NCBI GenBank assembly: GCA_019188255.1
Contig: JAETXT010000016.1
Span: 806,001-870,000, forward strand
Reading direction: 5' to 3'
From: Verticillium longisporum
Lineage: Eukaryota; Ascomycota; Sordariomycetes; Glomerellales; Plectosphaerellaceae
Length of the DNA: 64,000 bases
Numbering within the stretch: the first letter of the stretch is position 1; each line of letters opens with the position of its first letter. The translations under genes and the position numbers were made by a program. This document shows, one piece after another, positions 1 through 11,101 of this stretch. A model generated the notes under the pieces. The model was not told the DNA's origin. It saw only the letters and a program-made list of their open reading frames with translations, and made no database searches.

Positions 1-273
1 GCGCAAAAAAGGGGGAGAGGGGGGGACACATTTGGAATAAGGTGGCAACCGAAATTCTGTACAATCAAAGACAAGTCTTGGATTCTTGAAAATTTGGTGA
101 TAACAACAGCTTCAACCCAACTCGAATTGGATCAGCGGGAATGACTGGTATCCTCCATGCTCCTTCCACCCCCCTTCCCGTACGCCGTTTTTGCTGTAGC
201 ATGCTCAGAAAAACCAACCACACTAGATTAATCACAAATGCGCCCGCCGACGTACATTCGCGCGCCAGGGTAT

Positions 274-3200
274 TCACGCCACCATGACATTCGAAAAGGC
301 GTCCGAGATCTGATCCCGGCTCGGTGGTGACGGCTTGTCGAGGCCCATGTTGATGCCAACTGCCAAGCGCTCGTCCATGAGCTTCATCAACGTTGTTGGC
401 ACCGTCTCGTCCGTCGCCCGAATCGTGAGGCGTAGCATCTGATTGAGACACATTAGCTCATCGTTCTACACGAAAACCATTGCGAGTCTTTGTCTGGAAC
501 ATACCTGTGTAACGTAGTTGGGCTCGAGGCGCATGAGACAGCCAAACTTGCCCCCTCGGACGTGTGCAGCACGCTGGCGCCCACAAAGTTCTTGGAATTG
601 GGGTCCACGCCCTCGAGCACCCGCCACCGGAACCCTTCGACCGTCTTCTTGACAAACGTGTGGTTCATCTCCTTGCCTGCGTACTTGCTTGCCGCGTTCA
701 GACCGCCGACCTGCTGCGCCCCCCGCGCGCCGCCGCCAATCTGCTTCCCCCGCTTGAAGAAGTCTTCCGCCGACAGGTCCGCGGGGTCCATAAACTTGTG
801 CGCCGCGACCGGCAGCTTCAGCGTCAGCGCCTGCAGGGCGCCAGCGAGGTAACTGATGCGGATCGTGGGGCTCTTCTCGAAAACCCGCTTGGCCTCAAAC
901 ATGATGACCTGCTGTGACTGGGCGCCCTGCGCGATCGAGCTGTCCGGCATGCCCTTGATGTCCCACGTCAGCTTCCCCTTCTCGCTCTCGTCCAGATCCA
1001 GTGTCGTCGTGAATGAGTTGATCGTCGCTGGCGTGTTGTTGGAGAAGTAGAGAATCAGACAAGCCATTTGACCCCTGTACTCCGACCGGACGCCCACCTG
1101 GATCTGGCCGTCTTCGAAGAGCACACCTTCGGACCGCAGCAGCAGCTTATTGAAGCCCTGCTGCCAGCCGGGCGACAGATGGGCTGCGCTGGCCAGGTTC
1201 AGCGGCTTTGTCTTGGGCTCGGCAGGTCCAATGTTGTTCATGTCGAGGCCTGCCAAGTCGCTCGCGCTGGACTTGCCGTTGGCCCCATTGGCGTGCCCGT
1301 TGAGAGCGCCGTTGGAGCTAAATGTTCGCTTGAGGGCCGCGTTCTTCGCCATGGCCAGCTCTGACGCGTCGGCATTTGCATGCTTACCACCCACAACCCA
1401 AGTCCTCTTATCACTTGTGTTGGCGTGCTTCTGATGCAGTCTCGACAGGAGCGCGGACTGGCGCTCGGGGAACGGCGGCATCTCGTCCAGAACGGTTCGC
1501 AGAAGATCGTCCGTGGGCATGTTGGCCAGGGCAAGGTATTCGCAAGCTCGCTGCTGCAGCTCCGAGTCCAGGGTGTGGCTGAAGATGCGGAATGCGTTGA
1601 GGAGTCGGGGCTTGATTTCCGGGAAGAGGTTCACGAATTTAACAAAGCAGGATAGAATCATGGCTCGAGTAGGCGATGAGCATGCCGAAATTTTGCCCTG
1701 CAACGCCAGGAACTGCTCAATCGGGCTACACTTGGGCTGGTCGGCGATCAAGTGACCAAACTCGCCCAGTATGTACGCACCAATCTTGACGAGCGTCTCA
1801 TGGCAGTGGTCCTGCTTGACGTACTGGAGTGAGTGCTGGGCCGCGTAGACCTGCAACTCCTCGTTGTTGGTCACAATCTGAATCACACGCTGCCAGACCT
1901 CGTCGCTGACGTGGTCGCCGGCCATGGCGATCAGTCGCAGCGAGATGTCGACATACCACTGGACGTCGGTGGCGTACTTTTCCGTCAGAATAGCAATCTT
2001 CAGCACCATCTCCTCGCGAATAGCGAAGTCGGCGTTTTGCAGAAAATGCAGCAGCTCGCCAACAATGACCTGGGCGTTGGACGTGTCGCACATGCTGTAG
2101 AGAAGGTCAAGGCCTTTCCTCCTGACACTGATGTCCCGGTCTTTGAGGGACCCCACGATGATATCTTGGTGCTGCTTGATAGGCTCCAGGTTCTCGCCCC
2201 GCGCGGCAAGATGCGTCATGGCTTCGAGACCAAGGTAGCGAACATTGGTTTCCCGTGAAGTGAGGAAACGTCCCAGCCTGGAGGAAATCTGCTTCATAAG
2301 GGCAGTCTCCGTGTCCAAGTGGATGACGAGATCGATGGCCTCGAACAGCACGGCGTTTTGCGCGTTGTTCTGCTGAACGTTCTTGGTCTGCTCAAGGGCA
2401 AGGTTGAGAATCTTCTGAACAGATTCTCGAATCATGTCGCGGATATGGGTATCCTCTGTTTCTGTTAGCACGCTGACCCACCATCATGCTATAGCGGCTT
2501 GGGTTGGAGTGCTTACCAGACGGGGGGAAATATTGCAGGAGGCGGAGTAGCTTGACCTGGATCCAGGGGCAAGGTACTTTGTAGTAGAGGTAGTCGGGTG
2601 TGAACTCGCCGTCAATAACGACGCGCTTGGGTTTGATCGCAGCTCGGGCGTAAGCACCCTGGTACTGTTCGAGGTTGTCCTGTGCTAGGGCCATGACGAG
2701 GGATGTGACTGACAAAGCCACGCCCAGATCGGGATCGTCCATGAGCGATATGATGCGCTCAGCCCATTGGGGCTGGATAATCTCGGGGTGCTTGCGGTAC
2801 AGGCGCAGCAGAGTCAGAGCTGCCTTCTTCTTCACGAAGGTCTTGGATGTACTGCCCAGGCGTCAGTATCACATTTCTACGATGTTGATTTCCAATGAGA
2901 CGTACGGAGCGATCAGGAGCCTGTGGACCTCGCTGCTCAAGGCCTCACCCATTTCCTTGCTACCAACGTTCGCAATGGCGTGTAAAGCGAGACAGTTGAA
3001 GAGTTCATTGTTCTCCAGTAGATCCTTTCTGATACTGTTGACAACGAGGTGAAGCAGCTCGTGCTTCTCATGGAGGAAGAGGGTCATGGCGAGATAACCA
3101 ATCTGCTTTTCAGAATACTTGGTTGCTGAAATGAGGTTCACGGCCTCGAGGTGGCCGAAATCGACGTTCCATCCGAGGATGTAGATGTAGAGCAGCTGAA

Positions 3201-3535
3201 AGAGTTGTTAGTCTCGATCGAGAGTCGGGCTGGACGGGATGTCACAATCGACCCGTACCTTGCAAACATATTTCTTCTTGTGGTAGCCGCTCAAACTGCC
3301 ATCTGATGTACCCTTAGTATTTGACGTCCATCATGTCTTTTCAGCCAGGTGATGGCGTCACATTGTGCGCACCTTTGAACTTTTGACGAATGTTGGCCAG
3401 TTCCTTGTTGATTCTCTTTTCTTCGAGATCTCTCGCTCGAGCATTTCGCAGGTCGGCAATGAACTGGACGAGGCCTCGCATGTTGGCCGTATTACTACTC
3501 GACCGGCCGAGGAAGCCACCCGTTACGGCCGACAT
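274..3535 (-). CDS. apl3: AP-2 clathrin adaptor complex, alpha subunit (alpha-adaptin); one apparent 1-nt deletion
   Basis: Large alpha subunit of AP-2, which links clathrin, phosphoinositides and cargo at the plasma membrane during endocytosis. Six exons join in phase: 3535-3373, 3302-3259, 3195-2906, 2851-2517, 2455-505 and 438-274, about 982 residues, normal for the family. The start is fixed by the conserved N-terminal block [13 protein letters not shown] followed by [19 protein letters not shown]-type trunk to about residue 640, a Ser/Asn/Gly-rich hinge at about 640-690, then the ear domain, whose last exon reads [17 protein letters not shown] in frame. Odd: the conserved stretch around residue 912 is in frame only if the C run at 551-555 (plus strand) has six bases instead of five. 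Exon 5 is also one base short for its two splice phases. The 273 bp downstream hold only 3' flank. The identification is certain; the frameshift is probably a sequence error. Confidence 0.93.
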
Positions 3536-4632
3536 TTTGTGGATGGAAAGGGGGTTTGTGGCGGCTACAGGAATCTCGCGTTGGTCTGTTGGTTGGTACG
3601 GATATTGGCGCCGCCGTCAATCGTCGTGGTCAGAGTAGAGCTCTGCTTCGATCGTATCCCTTACTCCATATGCGCAGAGCTTGGGAATCGCGAGGTCGTC
3701 AGTCGTGAACCGGCACAGGTGATGTATGCCCGGCCGAACCGGCTGTCGCACTTTGGTTCAGTGGTGGTGGTGGGGGCTTTGGGAGATGGTCGACTGGCGG
3801 TCAGGTCGTGTCGTTCGGAGCTCGGGGTTTTGGAGGATTGGTCGGCAGGGTGGCTAGCGACGGGATTGGTGTTGCAGAAGTGCGCGCCAGGAGCGAGATG
3901 GCTGTCGATCACGGCGAGAGACGTGGTTGAGGGCCCAAAAAGTGGTGTTATGATGTGCCCCTGTCCAAGGCGACCACATATAGAATCGAGAGGATGGATA
4001 CTCCGTCTCTCTTCGTTAGCGACCAGGGGTCCTGGCGTTGGTGCTCGTGCTCATTCTACAGTACAGACGCTGGAGAGGGGGGCTCAGACCGGGGCTTTAG
4101 GGGGCGTGGTCTAGGGTCGGCCTAGGGTATCTTAGGGGGTTACTAATGATGGGCTCCATCGGACTCCACTTGCCACGGCGTGTGGTTGTTTTGGAGAGAC
4201 GATGTTGATGGTAAGCCAAGTCTTGAAGTACATCGCCCAACTGGATCTATTGTTCGATAGACGCAGCGTTCCATGTCTGTCTGAGGGTTTGGATAAACCG
4301 CATGCGCGTCCCATCAACTTCTTTCCTGTGGTCTGAAGCTGGGACGACCTCTCTATGCATGCACGATCCGCCCAGACACTGCTGTGAGGTACACCAAGTC
4401 GAGATGAAAGACAGCGGCAATGGTACATGGTCTGTGCATGTCTCCACCCTGGAATCCAAACTGCAGCTGCTCTGAGGTGTGGGTGCCATCATCGATCGAC
4501 TTTGGCGAACTCGAAGCTCGTACTCTCTTCAATCTCTCCGTCGTACCCACCTCCAACCCTGACGACGGACGAGTAGGCAGCTATATCCATCTCCGGCATG
4601 TGAGGGCGAAGTGCGCCCGTTTTCCCTACGTG
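3536..4632. other. Divergent intergenic region between AP-2 alpha and the NDUFAF5-like gene
   Basis: About 1.1 kb between two divergently transcribed genes, so it must hold both promoters. I see no ORF with recognisable protein character on either strand and no repeat. Open frames here lack conserved motifs and overlap each other. Confidence 0.6.
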
Positions 4633-5775
4633 ATGCATCAGACATTGCGATCCCTACGCCCCCTCGGGCAAGCTTCATCGACTTGGCTCCGAGCTTCCAC
4701 CAAGCTTGCCGTCCGCGCTGCACCTCGCCGCTCCTACGCATTCCAAGCCGGCGGATCACCAACTTTCCAGGTCTCCACCCGCCACACGAAATGGCTGCAA
4801 AAGGAGCGTGCCGCCGCTGACGCTGAAGCCAGCCGGGAATCTGACTACCTCAAGGACGAGGTGGCCAGGCGACTCTGCGAGCGTCTACTGGTACGCTCTG
4901 CCCCGCCACAGATACGACGCCTCCATTGAGGTATAGGCTGACCCCTCAACCAGGATATCAGTCGCTCCTTTTCCAAGGTCCTCGACCTCGGCGCCAATTC
5001 ATGCAACATTGCCCGCGCCCTGACGGCAGAGAATCCCGATCCCGATCCAGCCCTCCCCATCAGCCCGCCTCTCGCGACGCGCATCGAGGAGCTGGTTGCC
5101 GCCGAATCCTCCAGCACTCTCCTCCACCGCGATGCCGACCTCCCCTTTAACAAAGACATCACCATCACCCGCGATGTTCTCGATAATGAGGAGTTTCTCC
5201 CTTATGCCCCCGGCACCTTTGACCTCGTCTTGAGCTCCATGAGTCTGCATTGGATCAACGACCTGCCCGGCGTCCTCACCCAGATCAACAACGTTCTCAA
5301 GCCAGACGCCCCCTTCATGTGCGCCATGCTCGGCGGTGATAGCCTTTACGAGCTTCGCACGAGTCTGCAGCTCGCGGACCAGGACCGCAGGGGCGGCATC
5401 TCGCCGCACGTGAGCCCCCTTGCCGACGTCAAGGATATGGGTGGTCTGCTGCAGCGGACCGGCTTCAAGCTGCTCACCGTCGATGTTGAGGACATCATTG
5501 TCGACTACCCGGACACTTTTGCCTTGATGCAGGATTTGCAGGCCATGGGCGAGTCGAATGCCGTGCTCGGCCGCGAGATGGGGCCCATCGGGAGGGATGT
5601 ACTGCTGGCGAACGAGGCCATCTACCGAGAGCTCCATGGCAATGAGGACGGCAGCATCCCTGCGACGTTCCGCATCATCTTCATGATTGGGTGGCACGAG
5701 GGTGATAATCAGTCCAAGCCGTTACCGCGGGGTAGCGGTGAGATCAACCTCAAGGACATTTTATCCACGGAATAG
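4633..5775 (+). CDS. NDUFAF5-like mitochondrial SAM-dependent methyltransferase (complex I assembly)
   Basis: Class I SAM-dependent methyltransferase-fold protein matching NDUFAF5, the mitochondrial complex I assembly factor that in animals hydroxylates an arginine of a core subunit. Two exons, 4633-4890 and 4954-5775, with GT/AG intron and phase 0, give 359 residues ending in TAG. The chosen ATG starts an Arg/Ser/Ala-rich, acid-poor stretch that looks like a mitochondrial presequence; an upstream in-frame extension lacks such character. After it comes the family block LKDEVARRLCERLL, then the SAM motif VLDLGANSCNIARAL across the start of exon 2, and SSMSLHWINDLPGVL further on. Its promoter lies in the spacer shared with AP-2 alpha; it converges on the Arp2/3 gene. 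Function by family only. Confidence 0.85.
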
Positions 5776-6016
5776 GCAGTCGCACACATTGGCTCGGGGT
5801 TGCATGTTATGTAAAGTAGGCAAAAATGTACATATGAGGACATGGTTAGGTTCAGGGGATGGGCAACAGGATCAGCGCCCTTCCGCTCAAAGAAGCGAAG
5901 CAAGAATACCACGTTGAGATACCAATCAATAGTCTAAGCTTGCAATCATTCATTCATCGTTGCCTTCCCCTAAAAACACAACGGCTAAGCTTTTCTTTCG
6001 TCTCACCTCCTTTCTA

Positions 6017-6746
6017 CTACACCCGCCTCCAATCCGTCATGGTCCTGCCAATGCTGCCGAGTCCCGCCACGTCAACGACCTTCTCATGCCAGCTCAGCAG
6101 CACGCTCATGGCGGCACCGACGCTCTCGTTCGCGGCGCCGGGCCGCCCGCCGCCAATCTGGCTGAACCCCGTCGCCTGCGGCGTCACGGCGCTGCTGCCC
6201 GCCGACCTGACCGGCGGCGCCGCGGCGCCCATGCCCTTGTAGATGTACTTCATCAGCACGTCGAGGAGCTCGGCGCCGCCGGGCGAGCCGTAGATGCTCT
6301 TGAGGAGCGGGGTCATCTCGGACGCCTTGATGGACTGGAGAACTTCGGTGATGGTCTGGAGGTGGGCGTCCTGCGTCTCCTGTTAGCACTTGACGACCTC
6401 GACATCACAAGCCCGCAGCCTGCCTTTAAAAAAAATGCCGGCTTGGGAAGTGCTTGGTTTGGTTCGTTCACGAAAAAGGGAGCCGGCATACCTTGGCGGC
6501 GTCGGGGCCGTTGTAGACGGGGAACTCAAGGCAGCCGCGCAGTGCGCCCTCGGGGTCGCCGCCGCGGAGGAGCTGGCGGACCTGACCCGCGAGTCCACGG
6601 ACCTCGGCCTCGCTGACCTCGGGTTGCGGAGGGTGCAGCGTCGAGGTGTCAAAGTTGTAGGGCGAGTCCTCCTCGAGGGCGTCGATGTTGATGGTGCGCC
6701 ATTGGTCGCCGAGCGACGCCGAGGTGTGTTGCTGAATGATAGACAT
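6017..6746 (-). CDS. arpc5: Arp2/3 complex subunit 5 (16 kDa subunit, ARPC5)
   Basis: Smallest subunit of the Arp2/3 complex, which nucleates branched actin filaments at endocytic patches. Exon 1 is 6746-6492; exon 2 runs 6370-6017. The acceptor at 6371-6373 follows a plausible branch sequence (gctaac), but an acceptor nine bases upstream is also possible and would add three residues. Product about 202 residues. Diagnostic parts: N-terminal WRTINIDALEEDSPYNFDT, the helix LQTITEVLQSIKASEMTPLL, and the C-terminal VGAAMSVLLSWHEKVVDVAG. I chose the ATG at 6746 because the family begins a few residues before this conserved block; an upstream in-frame extension has no family similarity. Confidence 0.88.
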
Positions 6747-7586
6747 GGCGGGGTCGGTACTGATCTCGATATGCGCGGGTTTGGTGCAGGATGCGTGACC
6801 CTTGGATCTGACGAGGAGCACGTCGGGGGAGGGGCGCGCGATCGTTCCTCGGATGGGGGGGGTTCGTGGGTTGGTGGTGGGGTGAAGCTGGGGGATGCGT
6901 GTGCCTTAGTGCGTGACGTCGTCCGGCGTGGTGGTTGGTTGAGGCTGAGCTCTCCAGAAGAGGTGGCACCTTGGGTGAGCTGCAGCACGTGACGCCCTTT
7001 GGAATAGAATTCCCTCTGTCAGACTATCACCATTTCATTCTCGACACCATCTGGAAAATGATCAGGTGGGTAGATTATGCGTAATAAATGGTACATTCAT
7101 CAATCGTATGCGCACAAAAGGGACTTGCAGTGAGGCGACCGTCAAGATGTTCTCAAGAGACTGAAACTCAACGCGGAACGACGAACAACCAATCAATTCC
7201 ACCTCCATCTCCAATATCGGGTTCTAATATCATTTCGGTCTGCTCCGGCTGGACCAGAACAATACTACATTGACGAGATGAAGTTCCTCTCAGAAACCCC
7301 GCAAATGAAGACATTGGAATTGCCTATCGCGCTTCAACGGAAGTATTTCAATAGCGAACACGCCTGAGAGGCATGCCTACAGTCACAATCGAAGCACTCT
7401 CCCCATTTCTGGTCAATGTGCGGTACTGTAATATTCAATGCAAACATAGGTCTGAACGTCCATCGCCTCCCTTACGGATACACAAAGGCGGGCCTGTCTC
7501 CGAGCCCCCATTACCAACTGCACACACGCCCGCTGGCATTGCCTCCTTGAAACCCGACTCAGCCTCACCAAGACTCATCAGCGCTC
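6747..7586. other. Intergenic region, ARPC5 promoter side and 3' flank of V-ATPase B
   Basis: About 0.84 kb between ARPC5 and the stop of the V-ATPase subunit B gene. The right half is 3' flank of the V-ATPase gene. No recognisable gene, RNA or repeat was found. Confidence 0.5.
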
Positions 7587-9440
7587 TCATGCGTCGATGA
7601 GGTTCTCCTCGTTCTGCTGCACCTGGTCACGCTGCTTCTGCTTGTCCTTGGCCTCCTTCGCCGCCCTTTGGTAATACTCGTTGAGAATCTTGGCGGGGAT
7701 ACGGTTGAGCAGGTCCTTGGGGTAGATGCGGAGCAGGCTCCACGCGAGGTCGAGCGACTCGAAAATGGTGCGTGCCTCGTAGGGTCCCTGGGCGATGAAC
7801 TGGCGCTCAAACTTCTCCAGGAACTCGAGCGACAGCTTGTCCTCGTTGGACAGAGCCTCCTCACCGACGACAGCCTTCATGGCCGCGGCGTCACGACCAA
7901 TAGCGTACTTGGCGTACAGCTGGTTGGAAACATCGCCGTGGTCCTTGCGGGTCATGCCCTCGCCAATGGCAGACTTCATGAGACGAGAGAGCGAGGGAAG
8001 AACGTTGATGGGCGGGTAGATACCACGGTTGTACATGGGTCGGTCGACGAAAATCTGGCCCTCCGTGATGTAGCCAGTCAGATCGGGAATGGGGTGGGTA
8101 ATGTCCTCGTTGGGCATGGTCAGAATGGGGATCTGGGTGATGGAACCGTTACGGCCCGAGACACGACCAGCTCGCTCGTAAATGGTCGACAAATCCGTGT
8201 ACATGTAACCGGGGAAACCACGACGACCGGGCACCTCCTCACGGGCGGCGGAGACCTCACGAAGAGCGTCGCAGTAGGCGGACAGATCCGTAAGAATGAC
8301 CAGAACGTGCTTCTCGAGCTGGTAGGCGTAGTATTCGGCGGTGGTGAGGGCGAGACGGGGGTAATGATACGCTCGATGCTGTTTGCTTGTTAGCGTCATG
8401 CTCGCGCGTGCACAGTGGAAATTGACATACGTAGGGTCGTTGGCGAGGTTGAGGAAGAGAGTGACACGCTCCAGACTGCCGTTCTCCTCGAAATCGCGAG
8501 TGAAGAAACGGGCCGTCTCAAGGTTGACACCCATGGCACCGAAAACGATGGAGAAGTTCTCCTCGTGACCATCGTGCACGCCCTTGTTGGTGACACCCTG
8601 TTGCTGGACCAAACTAGCCTGTCGGCAAATCTGCGCAGCGATTTCGTTGTGAGGCAGACCGGCGGAGGAGAAGATGGGAATCTTCTGGCCACGCGCAATC
8701 GAGTTCATCGTGTCGATGGCAGAGATACCGGTCGAGATCATCTCCTCGGGGTATTCCTGAGGAAATTAGCATGGCGTTCCTTCTATGATGGGGGCAGCTT
8801 GCGATGACATACTCGGGAGAAGGGGTTAATGGGACTGCCGTTGATGTCAAGGTACTCCTCGGCGAGGACCTTGGGGCCCTTGTCAATTGCGCGACCGGAA
8901 CCATCGAAGACACGACCCAACATGTCCTCGGACACTCCGAGCTTCAAGCTCTGGCCGGTGAACTCGACTTTTGTCTGCGCATTGTTTAGTGGGGGTGGCT
9001 CCTGGTGTTCGTTGGAGGGGCCGCCATACCTTCTTCACGTCAATGCCGGTGGTACCCTCGAAAACCTGTCCATCTGTCAGTCAATGTACCAGATGAGGCA
9101 TATCCTCGTTGATGCTTGCGCACCTGAACAACGGCTCGGTCACCTAGGGCTTCCTGTCAGCATTGCAATCGTGCGGATGGCGTCATTGGGTAAATACCTC
9201 GAGCCTCGAGAACCTGGCCAGATCGCTGCGTGCCATCGGGAAGGGTGATGTTCACAATCTCGTTGTACTTGGGGTATTTGACCTGCTCGAATGTCAGACT
9301 CTGTATGCTGGGAACGAGTGTCGGAGGGTTGTGGGACGGACATTCTCGAGGATGACCAAGGGGCCGTTGACGCCACCGACAGTGTTGTAGCGAATTCGGG
9401 GCAGGATGGAGTAGGAGGACGAGTCTCGCGGGTCCGACAT
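7587..9440 (-). CDS. vma2: V-type proton ATPase subunit B; one apparent 1-nt deletion
   Basis: Non-catalytic nucleotide-binding subunit B of the peripheral V1 sector of the vacuolar proton pump. Seven exons: 9440-9342, 9282-9198, 9143-9124 (20 nt), 9065-9030 (36 nt), 8974-8813, 8756-8431 and 8378-7587; all have GT/AG ends and matching phases, giving about 506 residues. Conserved runs include [55 protein letters not shown] and the alpha/beta ATPase signature [15 protein letters not shown]. Odd: the last exon reads [20 protein letters not shown] only if the G run at 8357-8361 (plus) has six bases rather than five; splice phase independently demands the missing base. The start ATG opens the usual short variable N-terminus. 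Identification certain. Confidence 0.94.
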
Positions 9441-9923
9441 GGTGGGCGGTTGTGTTGCTGACCAGCGCCCTTGGAAGGGGTTTTGGAAGGGGATGCGAGG
9501 CGAGGCGAGAGGGCGGGAAGGGTGCGGTCGGCGATGAGGGACGGGGACCTGGTTCGGCTTGAGAAGCAAGGTGATGCAGCAATGCAGCTGGAGGAGAGGT
9601 TGGAGTTGGAGCTTGCAATGGGCCCTCCGCTCCACTGGCTGTCTGGGCGGTGGAGCCGCGCCGGCTGCGCAATGGTGCCTCAGCAGCAAGGAGGCAGCTG
9701 CCCGCCCAGGTCGGTAAGCTCAGCCAGCTTTTTGGACCGCGATAAGATAGCGCCGTGTGGAGCTGTCAGTGACATCACATGACTGTTGAGGTGCAAGTCA
9801 AGGTCGAGGTTTCCTTTTCGTGGCATTGTGAATTTGACGCCGCAATGAAATCATGTGAGAATTATGCTTTCAGAATTTATTGCCATCTTTTTTTTTATCA
9901 GAAATCAAGTCTCTTTCGCCCAT
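9441..9923. other. Intergenic region, V-ATPase B promoter and 3' flank of the HMG-CoA lyase-like gene
   Basis: About 0.48 kb between two genes on the same strand. It must contain the V-ATPase B promoter. No ORF or structure with support. Confidence 0.5.
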
Positions 9924-11101
9924 CTACGTCCTGGAGCGCGCTCCCAGCACCGCCTTGCCCACCGTGCTCTCATTTGACTTGCCCAGCTCGCCCGTGATCC
10001 AAGCTCCAATGTCCGATACGACATCCAGATCGACGCCGGTCTCCATGCCGAGCGTGCTCAAGAAGTACACCATGTTCTCCGTAGCCACGTTGCCCGTCGC
10101 ACCAGGGCTGTAGGGACACCCACCAAGTCCTCCAATGCTGCTGTCAAAGGTCCTGATACCATGCTCCAGCGAGACGGCCGTGTTCACCAGCGCCTGGCCG
10201 TACGTGTCGTGAAAGTGCATCGCCAGATCCTAGTTACGGATGCCCGCAGACCACATGCAGTCAAGCAAGGCTTTGGTCCTAGGCGCGGAGCCCATGCCCG
10301 TCGTAACGCTGAGCGAGATCTCGTCGGGACCCGACTCGAGCAGGTCCGTCGCAATCTCTGCGACCTTGTGAGGGTCTACATCGTGCCCCTCAAAGGGACA
10401 GCCCAGGACGACGGAGATGTAGGCCCGTACACGCACACCGCTGGCCTTGGCCTTCTGGATGACCTCGCGGAACCGTTCGAGCGAGGTGGCGATGTCGCAG
10501 TTGAGGTTCTTCTTAGAGAACGACTCGGTAGCGGCCGCGAACACGGCAATCTCCACGCCTGGCTTGGATGAGACGTCGATGGGTGACCGGAGCAGGGAGG
10601 AGAAAGCATCGGGGTGTTTCTCGAGTAGGTCCGTGGCGTTCTGCAGACCCTTGGCGTTGGGCGCCAGGAAGGAGTAGAGTAGCGGAGAGGGCGAAGAGAT
10701 GGCTTTTGTGAGAATGTGCTCCATGATTTCGCTCGAATTGGCCATCTGGACCCATCTCGTTAGCAACGTGCTACCCCTCATCACCGGCTGCAGAGACGAC
10801 GTACTTGGGGAACCCATTTCGGCGACACAAACGAGCCGGCCTCGATGGTTGTCAGGCCCGTCTTGGCCAGCCTCTCGATCAATTCAATCTTGGTCGCCAA
10901 CGGGATGGCCTTCTTCTCATTCTGGAGGCCATCGCGGGGTCCGACCTCGACCAGCTTGACGAACTTGTCTGATGGCGGCGGCTGCGGTGGAGTCGGCGGT
11001 TGTTGACTGCCGTGCGCTGTAGCGAAGCCTCGAATGGGTCGAAACGGACGGAACTTTGCCTGTTGACAAGCCCTGCAAATAGCAGGTCGAACGAAGGACA
11101 T
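9924..11101 (-). CDS. Hydroxymethylglutaryl-CoA lyase-like gene with an in-frame TAG; possible pseudogene
   Basis: HMG-CoA lyase splits HMG-CoA to acetyl-CoA and acetoacetate in mitochondria (leucine breakdown). Exon 1 is 11101-10805 and exon 2 is 10745-9924, phase 0. An Arg-rich start looks like a mitochondrial presequence. The TIM-barrel signature [14 protein letters not shown], the metal-site block [13 protein letters not shown] and the Cys loop [17 protein letters not shown] are present. Two defects: an in-frame TAG at 10232-10230 sits where the family has a sense codon ([15 protein letters not shown], same frame on both sides), cutting a 372-residue frame to 270; and the conserved GDTTGMG block reads SVTTGMG, losing its Asp. 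If real, the gene is inactive. Alternatives: sequence error at the TAG, or a paralogue in decay. Confidence 0.75.

Noticed and set aside
8382..8430. Continuous frame through the V-ATPase B intron (8378-8431), suggesting no intron and no frameshift
   Set aside because: The intron-derived residues do not fit the highly conserved NDPTIERIITPR; splice signals are good, and only removing the intron and adding one base restores the family sequence.
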